Made by a program: the position numbers and the translations under genes. 64,000 nt of DNA from Halotia branconii CENA392 (GTDB lineage: Bacteria; Cyanobacteriota; Cyanobacteriia; Cyanobacteriales; Nostocaceae), in the NCBI RefSeq assembly GCF_029953635.1, contig NZ_CP124543.1, positions 1,033,455-1,097,454 on the forward strand, in the 5' to 3' direction. Positions 56,379 to 63,836 of the stretch are shown piece after piece. The notes beneath the pieces are model-generated. The model did not search any database, was not told the DNA's origin, and saw only the letters and a list, made by a program, of their open reading frames with translations. How positions within the stretch are numbered: position 1 is the first letter of the stretch; each line of letters opens with the position of its first letter.

Positions 56379-57419
56379 TCATGCTTTCTGTTCAGCCAAG
56401 AAAGCCAAGAGTTGACGCACTAGCCGATCGGGCTGTTCTTTCTGAATATAATGTCCAGCACCTGGAATGCTCCCACCGCGGATGTCATCCGCAACTGGTT
56501 TAAGCGATCGCAAGGGTAAGTCACCCATTGCTGCCTCTCCCCCCAATGCCAAGACAGGCATTGGCAGCTTACGGTTAGCAGCAAAGGCTCGGTTTTGTGT
56601 TGCCGTTTCGGGAATCGCTCGATAGTGACCAAAGGATGCCTGCATCGCACCAGGCGCAGTGTATTTCTGAACGTGAACATCAATTTCTGCTTGAGTAATA
56701 GCGGCAGGATTTTTCATGAAGTGATGATGCATATAGGTAATATATTCTCGCTCCTTGCCTTGAACGAGCGTTTCAGCAACCTCACTTTGGTGAAACTTGA
56801 AGTGCCAAACTCCGTTGTCTTTAACAAATTCCTCTAGTCCTAAACCTGGTAATACCATATCAAGGATGACAAGCTTGCAGACTGCTTGAGGATAGTTTGC
56901 AGCATAGGCAAAAGCTGGAATCGCACCCATATCATGAGCCACTAAAAAGACGCGATCGTACCCTAAATGGCGAACTAACTGATAAATGTCTTCACCCACA
57001 GTTCGACCATCATATCCACTGGCTGGTTTTTCCGAGTCTCCAAAACCGCGCATATCTGGAACAATCACGGTATATCGCTCTGCCAGCGCAGGCATAATTG
57101 TTTTCCAGCCGTACCAGGTTTCTGGCCAACCGTGAATCAGCACAAGGGGTTTACCTTTGCCGCCCATCACATAGTGTAGACGAACGCCGTTGACTGTTGC
57201 TGTGTGATGCGTGAATGTGCGATTAAACATTGCTTCCGTGGGCTGCCTCTGGCCGATCGCTGGGTGAATGGACAAAAAAGGTTGGTGAGAGTCAGCCCGT
57301 GCCAGAATCACTGAAAATAATAGTGTCGTTGTTAACGCAACAGAAGCGAGGCGAAATTTTAAATGCTTTCTCAACATGATTAACGCGATGTGCGACTTAA
57401 TATTCTGTAACAAGTTCAT
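56379..57419 (-). CDS. Exported alpha/beta hydrolase, epoxide hydrolase-like
   Basis: A 346-residue alpha/beta hydrolase with an N-terminal signal-type segment (LRKHLKFRLASVALTTTLLF). Then come the HGWPETWYGW oxyanion motif, DMRGFGDSEKP, a nucleophile Asp in LVAHDMGAIPA, and a His near GAGHYIQKEQP. The Asp nucleophile places it with epoxide hydrolases and haloalkane dehalogenases rather than esterases. The start at 57419 is the longest; an ATG at 57377 would give a tighter signal peptide. A second, cytoplasmic paralogue is at 59115-59993. Confidence 0.88.
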   Translation of the reverse strand: MNLLQNIKSHIALIMLRKHLKFRLASVALTTTLLFSVILARADSHQPFLSIHPAIGQRQPTEAMFNRTFTHHTATVNGVRLHYVMGGKGKPLVLIHGWPETWYGWKTIMPALAERYTVIVPDMRGFGDSEKPASGYDGRTVGEDIYQLVRHLGYDRVFLVAHDMGAIPAFAYAANYPQAVCKLVILDMVLPGLGLEEFVKDNGVWHFKFHQSEVAETLVQGKEREYITYMHHHFMKNPAAITQAEIDVHVQKYTAPGAMQASFGHYRAIPETATQNRAFAANRKLPMPVLALGGEAAMGDLPLRSLKPVADDIRGGSIPGAGHYIQKEQPDRLVRQLLAFLAEQKA

Positions 57420-57619
57420 CGAACTGAAGAGGATCGCGGCGGATGGCGATTAAGCCAGAAACAGACAGTGTGAGCTAAAATCTTGCGATTGAGACGACTG
57501 GTGAGATGCCACAGATATCGGGCATCGAATCAGATCAAACTACCGAGGTCATTTCGGTTGGACGAATCAGAATTTCGTTCACATTGACGTGGGGCGGTTG
57601 GGTGACGGCATAACTATTT

Positions 57620-57626
57620 GTTAGAC
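57620..57626 (+). other. GTTAGAC integron-like core site
   Basis: gttagac matches the GTTRRRY core of attC/attI sites and is preceded by ataactattt, similar in layout to the right half of an attC. No complete inverse core lies within about 200 bases upstream, so it may be an isolated or degraded site. It is 23 bases before the methyltransferase gene and on the same strand as the attC-like site at 58920-59005. Confidence 0.35.
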
Positions 57627-57648
57627 CGCCACTCACTATAATTGAGCG

Positions 57649-58239
57649 ATGTGGAATCATAATGTTCATTACCATAGCTATCTGTTGCACCAAATTCCCA
57701 AACGGGTCTACCGCGCCTTGGATATAGGTTGTGGGTTGGGTCTTTTTGCGTGGAAACTGGCGGAGCGTTCTGCGAGTGTGGATGCACTGGATGTTGATAG
57801 TGCAGTCTTAGCAGAAGCAGCAATCCTTAATCCTGCTCCTAATATTTCTTACCTGAAGGCTGACTTTCTAGCAGTCGAGTTGCCGCAAGCGAATTACGAT
57901 GTAATTGTGTCGATCGCTACGCTACACCACATGGAGATAGAAGCAGCTTTGGAGAAGATGAAGTCACTCCTGCGCCCTTCTGGAAAACTGCTGATTCTTG
58001 GACTTTATCAAGAGAAAACCCTAATCGATTACGCTTATAGTGCCGTTTCAATTCCGCTCAACTTTGTGTTTTTGAAATGGCATCGAGCCTCAATTGTAGA
58101 ACTGACTACAGTTGCACCGACTCGCCCTGCTTGGTTGTCATTGAAACAGATTAGAAAGGTCGCAGCCGTTGTTCTTCCTGGCTTCCATCTCCAGCGGCAT
58201 CTGTTCTGGCGATATTCACTGATTTGGCAAAAACCTTAG
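57649..58239 (+). CDS. Class I SAM-dependent methyltransferase
   Basis: A 196-residue methyltransferase. Motif I is ALDIGCGLGLFAWKLAE, an acidic loop follows in VDALDVDSAVLAEA, motif II is YDVIVSIATLHHM and post-motif LLRPSGKLLILGLY. It is of the Methyltransf_11/25 type; the acceptor is unknown. It is on the plus strand against the minus-strand cluster around it, between two integron-like core sites, and is followed by a broken toxin-antitoxin pair. Confidence 0.87.
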   Translation: MWNHNVHYHSYLLHQIPKRVYRALDIGCGLGLFAWKLAERSASVDALDVDSAVLAEAAILNPAPNISYLKADFLAVELPQANYDVIVSIATLHHMEIEAALEKMKSLLRPSGKLLILGLYQEKTLIDYAYSAVSIPLNFVFLKWHRASIVELTTVAPTRPAWLSLKQIRKVAAVVLPGFHLQRHLFWRYSLIWQKP

Positions 58240-58292
58240 CCTCTCGCTTTTGTGCAATGAGTTAAGATTGAGTTGTTTGCAAACGGCTGGGT

Positions 58293-58766
58293 ATGAGTGA
58301 GACCGTCTACATCGAAACCAGTATTTTAGGCTATCTGACTGCTCGACCTAGCAGGGATATTGTTGTATCTGCGAATATTCAGATAACGAGAGAATGGTGG
58401 GATACGCGCCGTAGTGACTTCCAACTCTACTCTTCTCAAGCAGTTGTGAAGGAAACCTCTCAAGGCGACGCTGCGATCGCATCTCAACGACTCGAAATCA
58501 TTCGTAATCTTGCTTTACTCGATTTGAATCAATCTGTGCTTGATTTAGCAGAATAGTTCTTGTGACGCAGTAACCTTCCCGCAAAAGCTGATGTTGATGC
58601 TGTTCACATCGCAGCCGCAACTATTCACGGCATGGACTACCTGCTGACCTGGAACTGCAAGCACATCGCCAATGCTCAAATTCAGCGAAAGTTGGCAGCG
58701 ATCAGCCTTGACTTTGGATACGAGTTGCCGATTCTTTGTACACCTTACGAACTGCTTGGAGGTTAA
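58293..58766 (+). pseudogene. PIN domain (VapC-type) toxin gene with two in-frame stop codons
   Basis: One frame from ATG 58293 to TAA 58764-58766 encodes a PIN protein of about 157 residues (ETVYIETSILGYLTARPSRD, ... ADVDAVHIAAATIHGMDYLLTW, ... LPILCTPYELLGG). It is interrupted by TAG at 58554-58556 and TGA at 58563-58565, three codons apart, without a frame change. The upstream part alone would be an 87-residue product that lacks the last catalytic Asp. The toxin is therefore probably inactive. It ends 2 bases before its antitoxin gene. Confidence 0.8.
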
Positions 58767-58768
58767 CT

Positions 58769-58996
58769 ATGTATCAAGATGAGATTGTTGAAGAAATCCA
58801 CAGAATCCGTGAAGAGTACTCTCAATCCTTCAATCACGATCTGAAAGCCATCTTTGCTGATTTGCGGAAGCAGCAAGCTGAGAGCGGCAGAGAGGTTGTC
58901 AACTTGTCGCGGAGGCGCGGTCTAACAACACGTTGGAGCGGACGGGTGAGAGACCCTGGTGAGGATGCAAAGGATGCTGACCGCCGCTCAACTTAG
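58769..58996 (+). CDS. Probable antitoxin of the broken PIN pair, C terminus running into an attC-like site
   Basis: A 75-residue protein starting MYQDEIVEEIHRIREEYSQSFNHDL, a common helical antitoxin partner of PIN toxins. The residues up to VVNLSRRR fit the family. The last 24 (TTRWSGRVRDPGEDAK...) are translated from the hairpin site at 58920-59005, so the natural C terminus was probably replaced when this site was joined. The ATG at 58769 follows the toxin stop after 2 bases. Confidence 0.7.
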   Translation: MYQDEIVEEIHRIREEYSQSFNHDLKAIFADLRKQQAESGREVVNLSRRRGLTTRWSGRVRDPGEDAKDADRRST

Positions 58997-59005
58997 CTGT
59001 TATAC
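58920..59005 (+). repeat. attC-like integron recombination site
   Basis: gtctaac (58920-58926) matches the inverse core RYYYAAC, and gttatac (58999-59005) is a near-match to the core GTTRRRY. Inside, gttggagcgg (58933-58942) pairs with ccgctcaac (58984-58992) over all positions except one unpaired G. A single extrahelical base of this kind is characteristic of attC. The length of 86 bases is normal. No integrase gene is in the window. Confidence 0.6.
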
Positions 59006-59114
59006 GGAAACTTTCCGTCTATTCCCTGAAAATTGGGGTGATATACCGTCAAAAATATCGGCATAAAGCCCGATCAATCGTTGAGATTTCATTGTCGTTC
59101 TAAACAGGTAAGGT

Positions 59115-59993
59115 TTAATTCTTGTCTGAGAAAAAAGTTAATAGTTGTTGAGTAAAGTCATCTGGACATTCCGTAGCTAACCAATGACCACAATGCGGGA
59201 TCGAGCCGCCACGCACGTCTTCAGCAACCAACTGTAAAGATGTTAACGGTAAATCTCGCAAACTCTTCTCTCCTCCTAAAGCGAGAATTGGCATTTTAAG
59301 TTTTGTCTTAAAGTCTCGTTTATTTTGTTCGGCATCTTTTGGCATAACACGGTAATATTCAAAAGCTGCGTGCAATGCACCAGGTGCAGAATAAGCATTA
59401 ACGTATTTGCTAATTTCTTCTTCGGAAATCATATCTTGGCGGTGAGCGAAATTTCTGATAAAAAAAGTTAAATACTCATGCTCTTTACCTGTAATCAGCT
59501 GTTCGGGTAAATCTGGTGTCATATGAAAACCCATGTGCCAGTAATTGCCTGTTTGCCCAGTTGTGTCGGCATTAAAGCCAGGAACCAGAGTCTCCATAAA
59601 AACTAGCCGAAGAATTTCTTGTGGATACTGTACGGCGTAAGAATAAGCTGCTGCGCCTGCAATATCATGGGCAACGAGATTGATTTGTTTGAAGTCAAGT
59701 TTTTGAACCAATTGATGAATGTCTTCAGCAACGCTTTGCGCTTGGTAATCCGGTGCAGGACAAGAAGACTCGCCAAGACCACGCAGATCTGGTGCAATGA
59801 CCGTATACTTTTCAGCAAGGGCGGGCATCACTTTATGCCACTCATACCAAGTCTGCGGAAAACCATGTAAAAGTACTACCGCTTCGCCTTTGCCACCCAT
59901 AACATAATGAATGCGAACGCCGTTGACCTCAGCCGTCTGATGCTGGAATTGTCGATCGAAATCTACCGTATTGCTGTTTATTATTTGCGTCAT
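59115..59993 (-). CDS. Alpha/beta hydrolase, epoxide hydrolase-like
   Basis: A 292-residue enzyme starting at the ATG at 59993 (MTQIINSNTVDFDRQFQHQT), which has aaggagcc 9 bases upstream; a longer in-frame reading from 60173 passes through repeat DNA. Motifs: HGFPQTWYEW, DLRGLGESS, nucleophile Asp in LVAHDIAGAAA, and His in HCGHWLATECP. It is collinear with the exported paralogue at 56379-57419 from EVNGVRIHYVMGGKG on. It lacks a signal peptide, so the two would act in different compartments. Confidence 0.9.
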   Translation of the reverse strand: MTQIINSNTVDFDRQFQHQTAEVNGVRIHYVMGGKGEAVVLLHGFPQTWYEWHKVMPALAEKYTVIAPDLRGLGESSCPAPDYQAQSVAEDIHQLVQKLDFKQINLVAHDIAGAAAYSYAVQYPQEILRLVFMETLVPGFNADTTGQTGNYWHMGFHMTPDLPEQLITGKEHEYLTFFIRNFAHRQDMISEEEISKYVNAYSAPGALHAAFEYYRVMPKDAEQNKRDFKTKLKMPILALGGEKSLRDLPLTSLQLVAEDVRGGSIPHCGHWLATECPDDFTQQLLTFFSDKN

Positions 59994-60429
59994 TCTTTTG
60001 GCTCCTTCGGTAGTGTCATTCAGGAAAGGCAAGAGGAAAGAGAAATTGAACCGCTGGAACTTGAAAAGTTTCACTAAACTGTGACTGCGAAAGGAGTCAT
60101 ACCGTTTTACTTTAAAGTTGATACATTTGGGCAAGCAGGGGAGGCAGCACTTCGACCCTAATTTCTCACTCATACTGTGGGAGGTGTGGGGAGTAAGCCC
60201 CGCCCTTACTTCGACTTACTTCGGTTTCGCGGTAGTTGAATCTCGACTTCGCTCGATTTCCGCGCAGCGCCGCACTGAGCCTGTCGAAGTGTCGAAACTC
60301 AGTACAAGACGCTCAGTAACCATCTAGGGCGCTCTTGCTGGGGCGGAGTAACAAGCTCCTTCTGGTGCTTTCTCCCTTGCTCCCTGCCCCCTGCTCCCCT
60401 TCCTCTTCTGACATGTGAACCTGAATGCG
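59994..60429. other. Intergenic region made of dispersed repeats
   Basis: About 435 bases. The 44-bp repeat copy 2 is at 60099-60142, and a TTCGAC-rich block at about 60143-60310 contains gcgcagcgccgcactgagcc and gtcgaagtgtcgaaactcag. A cctgccccctgctcccctt tract lies near 60384. It separates the GC-rich ABM gene from the hydrolase and looks like an insertion boundary. Confidence 0.6.
60099..60142 (+). repeat. 44-bp dispersed repeat, copy 2
   Basis: ataccgttttactttaaagt then tgatacatttgggcaagcag and ggga match 32073-32116 with one difference. Both copies run on into agcagggga-type purine-rich units. Confidence 0.8.
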
Positions 60430-60810
60430 TCAGTCCCTTTCCCCGACACAGATTAGCGGGATGTGAACCCGTCTGAACAGGTGCGGATGGGCTGTGGCGC
60501 TATCGGGATAGACCCCGCGCAACGGCCCGAACTCAGGCTGTCTATTGGTCGCCGCGAACGCCGCAGTGTTCTCGAACACGGCATAGTTGAGGAACATCCG
60601 GCTGTTGCCGATACCTTGGTGCAGCTGCGTGGAGATGTATCCCGGCTGCCGGGCGAAGAAGGCGGCATCCTCCGCCCAAGCCTTCTTGAACGCATCATGA
60701 TCCCTGAGATCGACATCGAAGATGTTGACCAGGATGGTGGGCTTGTCGGATGTGTCCGCGTATTGCTGTTCGAGCGCAAAGGTCGGGTCGAGTTCGACGT
60801 GTTTAAGCAT
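60430..60810 (-). CDS. Antibiotic biosynthesis monooxygenase (ABM) domain protein
   Basis: A 126-residue protein with one ABM-type ferredoxin-like domain: PTILVNIFDVDLRDHDAFKKAWAEDAAFFARQPGYISTQLHQGI, followed by FLNYAVFENTAAFAAT. Members oxidise aromatic or quinone-like compounds without cofactors or act as heme-degrading enzymes. Base composition is much GC-richer than most of the window (for example tgccgggcgaagaaggcggc), which suggests recent acquisition. It is downstream of the NmrA-like gene on the same strand. Confidence 0.87.
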   Translation of the reverse strand: MLKHVELDPTFALEQQYADTSDKPTILVNIFDVDLRDHDAFKKAWAEDAAFFARQPGYISTQLHQGIGNSRMFLNYAVFENTAAFAATNRQPEFGPLRGVYPDSATAHPHLFRRVHIPLICVGERD

Positions 60811-60885
60811 TTTTGTTCTCCTTAATCTAGAAACTTTGAGTTTGGAATTGCTGCCGTATCAACCGTTTGATCTATGTAGATGCGA

Positions 60886-61779
60886 TTAAACTTTTGAAAG
60901 TGCTTCCTTGGCACTTGTCCACTCAACATCAGGATAGCGATCGTTATCCAGCGTTTTGTTTTGAACGTACAGCATGGTATGCACGTATTGCATTGCTTGC
61001 CAAGCTGGTAGAATTTCCGTTTCACCTTCTGGATTGGCTGCTCTCGCTTTTTTGTTGGAAGCAGAAAGATCTTCCATACTGCCCATATCAATAAGCTTAA
61101 ACGGCTGCTTTTTAATCTCTTCGCCAACGGCTGCTAGCTCCTTCGGCGTAATCTGAAAACTAGCAATTCGCAAAATCCTGGGTGTCTCGGAGTCGAGTGC
61201 GGCAGCCGCTGTATAGTCTGCCGTATCGTCCGTTGTCGAAAAGTCTATTTTCCAGTCAGCCTTATCTCCCCAATAGCGGACGCTGTTGTTCTTTACGTCA
61301 AACAGCGGCGCACCTGGTCCTAGGATCAAATCGCAAAATGCACCGTTCATAATCGAAGTGGCGGCGATCGGGGATTTGTCTAGATACTGCTGAAATTCTT
61401 TGTGCAGATCGACATTTCTATTTTCTCCTTCTGGCAGTTGGGTAAAGTCGGATGAATAGTCTGAAGGGATAAAGCGAGGAACGCCTGCCGCAACTGCTGC
61501 GTCCAAAAGTTGAGATTGGGACTCAACCATGACATCACGCAGTCCTGACAACGCTGAGATGACACAAGAAACTCCCTGGCAGGCAGATTCTAGCGCTGCT
61601 GTGTCCGTCATATCCGCAGTGACGACTTCCGCACCGAGCGCGGACAATTTTTCCTTCTTTTCTGATGCGCTGCCGCTACGGACAATCGCTCGAACGTTTG
61701 CCCCTCTTTTAATCAAGGCTTTAACGATTTTCTCGCCGACTTTGCCCGTACCGCCTGCTACTAGGATTGTTTGTTTCAT
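60886..61779 (-). CDS. NmrA-like NAD(P)-binding oxidoreductase
   Basis: A 297-residue atypical SDR of the NmrA/isoflavone reductase-like type. The N-terminal nucleotide motif is ILVAGGTGKVGEKIVKALIKRGANVRAIVRS. Conserved segments VVTADMTDTAALESACQGVSCVISALSG and VPRFIPSDYSSDF follow, with no YxxxK motif, as usual in NmrA. It either reduces a small molecule or senses NAD(P) redox state. It lies between the two ABM genes on the same strand. Confidence 0.9.
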   Translation of the reverse strand: MKQTILVAGGTGKVGEKIVKALIKRGANVRAIVRSGSASEKKEKLSALGAEVVTADMTDTAALESACQGVSCVISALSGLRDVMVESQSQLLDAAVAAGVPRFIPSDYSSDFTQLPEGENRNVDLHKEFQQYLDKSPIAATSIMNGAFCDLILGPGAPLFDVKNNSVRYWGDKADWKIDFSTTDDTADYTAAAALDSETPRILRIASFQITPKELAAVGEEIKKQPFKLIDMGSMEDLSASNKKARAANPEGETEILPAWQAMQYVHTMLYVQNKTLDNDRYPDVEWTSAKEALSKV

Positions 61780-61956
61780 GATTATTCTTCAATATTGTGA
61801 TGTTGTATTTTTGAAAGCGAAAGATAAACTAAGCTGACCAGTCATCATTTTGGTAGCCACGATCGCTAGCTGTTAACGATCTAAAGTACTTTTTGAATAG
61901 ATGAACGGTGATCGCATTACCTCGATTGGGTTGACGACTATCAATAGTTTGAGTCG

Positions 61957-62262
61957 TTACTTTTCACCTTGATACTGAAGATTGACTATAGACTCGTAGA
62001 GCGCTGGATGCGCTTTAATGTCCGACAAGCTATGCTCATCTGAATAATTTTCTGTAGCGGATCTCCAAGCTTCGACGCTCTCCCAGCGAGCAATATTGAC
62101 GAATTTAAACGTGCCATCGCCAACTCCAATATTACGGTGCAGATGCGTCTCGATAAAACCAGATGTGTGGGAAAACACCTCTGCGGTTTTTTGCCAATTT
62201 TTTAAGAATTCTGCTTCTCGATTTTCGGGTACGATAAAGCTATTAATTAAGGTAACAGCCAT
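61957..62262 (-). CDS. ABM domain monooxygenase-like protein
   Basis: A 101-residue protein starting at the ATG at 62262 (MAVTLINSFIVPENREAEFL). A longer in-frame reading from 62316 adds 18 non-family residues; gagga lies upstream of the chosen start. One ABM domain: FLKNWQKTAEVFSHTSGFIETHLHRNIG and FKFVNIARWESVEAWRSA. Its base composition is close to the window average, unlike the ABM gene at 60430-60810, so the two have different origins. Confidence 0.85.
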   Translation of the reverse strand: MAVTLINSFIVPENREAEFLKNWQKTAEVFSHTSGFIETHLHRNIGVGDGTFKFVNIARWESVEAWRSATENYSDEHSLSDIKAHPALYESIVNLQYQGEK

Positions 62263-62337
62263 AATTTTTATCCTCTTTGTGAAGTTTGTATTCAAGACAG
62301 TGAAATAATTTGACACGACTTGCCCAGCGGCATCGTC

Positions 62338-62802
62338 TTACTGAACAAAGAAAGGAAGTCTTCTAGTGACTTGCAAGACGATGGGGAAGAACATCATTAA
62401 AAATCCGAGTACTCCAGATATTGCTGCACTTCTAATCGTCAATACCTTATCCTTCCAGGCTCCGTAGTAAGCCCAGACCGCGACTGGGAGAAATAGAATA
62501 ACGGCAGTGAATAGCCCTGGCGAAAAAATCTGCGTCAATAGAACTGGAACAATATGGAACAGAGTGGCATTGACTAACATAAAAGCTGGAAAAGACAGTG
62601 CCATCTCTGGCTTGCGCCAGCCGATAGCAGCGCAGGATACCCCTAGAATGATGACGAAAGCGTTGACTAAATAAAATTCGTTCCACTCGACAGGCAACTG
62701 TAGCACCTTCCCTACCCAACCTCGCCAGTCGTACATATACTCTTCAAGCATATGGAGTCCGTAGGAAATTGTAGCTATCCACAAGATATATTCACGAGAC
62801 AT
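62338..62802 (-). CDS. HXXEE domain membrane protein
   Basis: A 154-residue integral membrane protein with about five hydrophobic segments. The family motif is present as GLHMLEEYMYDW (His-x-x-Glu-Glu) in the first helix, and a second conserved His lies in NATLFHIVPVLL. Function unknown; the motif suggests a metal site in the membrane. The ATG at 62802 (MSREYILWIA) was chosen. It is between the ABM gene and a small ORF on the same strand. Confidence 0.82.
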   Translation of the reverse strand: MSREYILWIATISYGLHMLEEYMYDWRGWVGKVLQLPVEWNEFYLVNAFVIILGVSCAAIGWRKPEMALSFPAFMLVNATLFHIVPVLLTQIFSPGLFTAVILFLPVAVWAYYGAWKDKVLTIRSAAISGVLGFLMMFFPIVLQVTRRLPFFVQ

Positions 62803-62913
62803 AATCAAAATGGTTACTCTGTCGATTTTTAATCAGGTTATTCAAGTCGCTTTTAAACATTCATTCGTAAGCAGTAAGCGTGCTTGAGCCAGACATTGGG
62901 TGATACGTCTTAA

Positions 62914-63018
62914 TTACTTGATGTTTGTTGGAATAATAGGCAGCATTGGTATTTGAACTTCTCGCCGAGTCAGTGGGTAGAAGCGATTCGTTGTCTCGTC
63001 GATTAGAGTAGCAGTCAT
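62914..63018 (-). CDS. Possible small protein (34 residues)
   Basis: An ATG at 63018 with an agagaga purine stretch 8 bases upstream opens MTATLIDETTNRFYPLTRRE and continues for 14 more residues to TAA at 62914. The leader (gtttacagagagaatataaatt) resembles that of the ABM gene at 61957-62262. It may be a small protein or a gene remnant; no family recognised. Confidence 0.3.
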   Translation of the reverse strand: MTATLIDETTNRFYPLTRREVQIPMLPIIPTNIK

Positions 63019-63068
63019 AATTTATATTCTCTCTGTAAAGTTTGCCTTTAAAAAGATCTAATCGATCT

Positions 63069-63836
63069 TTAAAACATTCCGCCGTCAGCAGCCAGGGTAC
63101 TGCCAGTGATATAAGAAGCATCATCGGAGACTAGAAATGCCACTACTGCGGCGATTTCTTTTGGCTGAGCCAAACGTTGCAGTGATGCCGTGGTTTTAAG
63201 CACAGTATTAGGTGGTAAATCTCTAAGGGCTGGATGAGTGTAAAACTTGGCATTCTCTTCCGCCATATCCGTTGCCGTACCGCCAGGTGCGATCGCATTG
63301 ATGGTAATTCCCCGCTCTCCCAATTCAGGAGCTAGATTAAGCACCATTGCCGAAACGGCAGCCTTGCTAGCAGCATAGAGAGTATGATAAAAAACAGGAA
63401 TTTTAGCACTGACAGAAGAAGTCAACACGATATGTCCACCAGAAGAGAGATGACGAGCAGCAGCCTGGGTGACAAACAATTGACCGGCAACATTCACGCT
63501 GAACACCCGCTCGAAATCTTGGGGAGCGATCTCCTCTAGCTTTCCAAAATGCTCAACTCCGGCATTACTGACCAGAATATCGAGTTGACCGTATTGCTCA
63601 ACTGCTTTTTCGACTAACTGCTGAATTTGGTCAACCTGACTTATATCTGCCTGGATTGCTGTAGCTTCGCCGCCCTGCTGCTGGATTTGGTTGACAACTT
63701 CCTCAGCCTTCTCAGGGCTACGATTGTAATTGATGACCACTCTAGCACCTTCCTGAGCTAACTTCATAGCAATCTCTTTGCCGATTCCCCGACTCGATCC
63801 GGTAACAATGGCGACTTTTTTTGCTAGCTTTTTCAT
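63069..63836 (-). CDS. SDR family oxidoreductase (3-oxoacyl-ACP reductase-like)
   Basis: A 255-residue short-chain dehydrogenase. It has VAIVTGSSRGIGKEIAMKLAQEG, VINYNRSPEKAEEVV (preference for NADP by the Arg), ILVSNAGVEHFG, HIVLTSSVSA with Ser, and YAASKAAVSAMVLNLA with Tyr and Lys. The C terminus YITGSTLAADGGMF is complete. It is the first gene, reading leftward, of the minus-strand accessory cluster. The substrate is unknown. Confidence 0.92.
   Translation of the reverse strand: MKKLAKKVAIVTGSSRGIGKEIAMKLAQEGARVVINYNRSPEKAEEVVNQIQQQGGEATAIQADISQVDQIQQLVEKAVEQYGQLDILVSNAGVEHFGKLEEIAPQDFERVFSVNVAGQLFVTQAAARHLSSGGHIVLTSSVSAKIPVFYHTLYAASKAAVSAMVLNLAPELGERGITINAIAPGGTATDMAEENAKFYTHPALRDLPPNTVLKTTASLQRLAQPKEIAAVVAFLVSDDASYITGSTLAADGGMF

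Noticed and set aside
60453..60825. Several overlapping open frames on both strands at the GC-rich ABM gene
   Set aside because: GC-rich sequence keeps many frames open; only the minus-strand frame with an ABM domain is credible.
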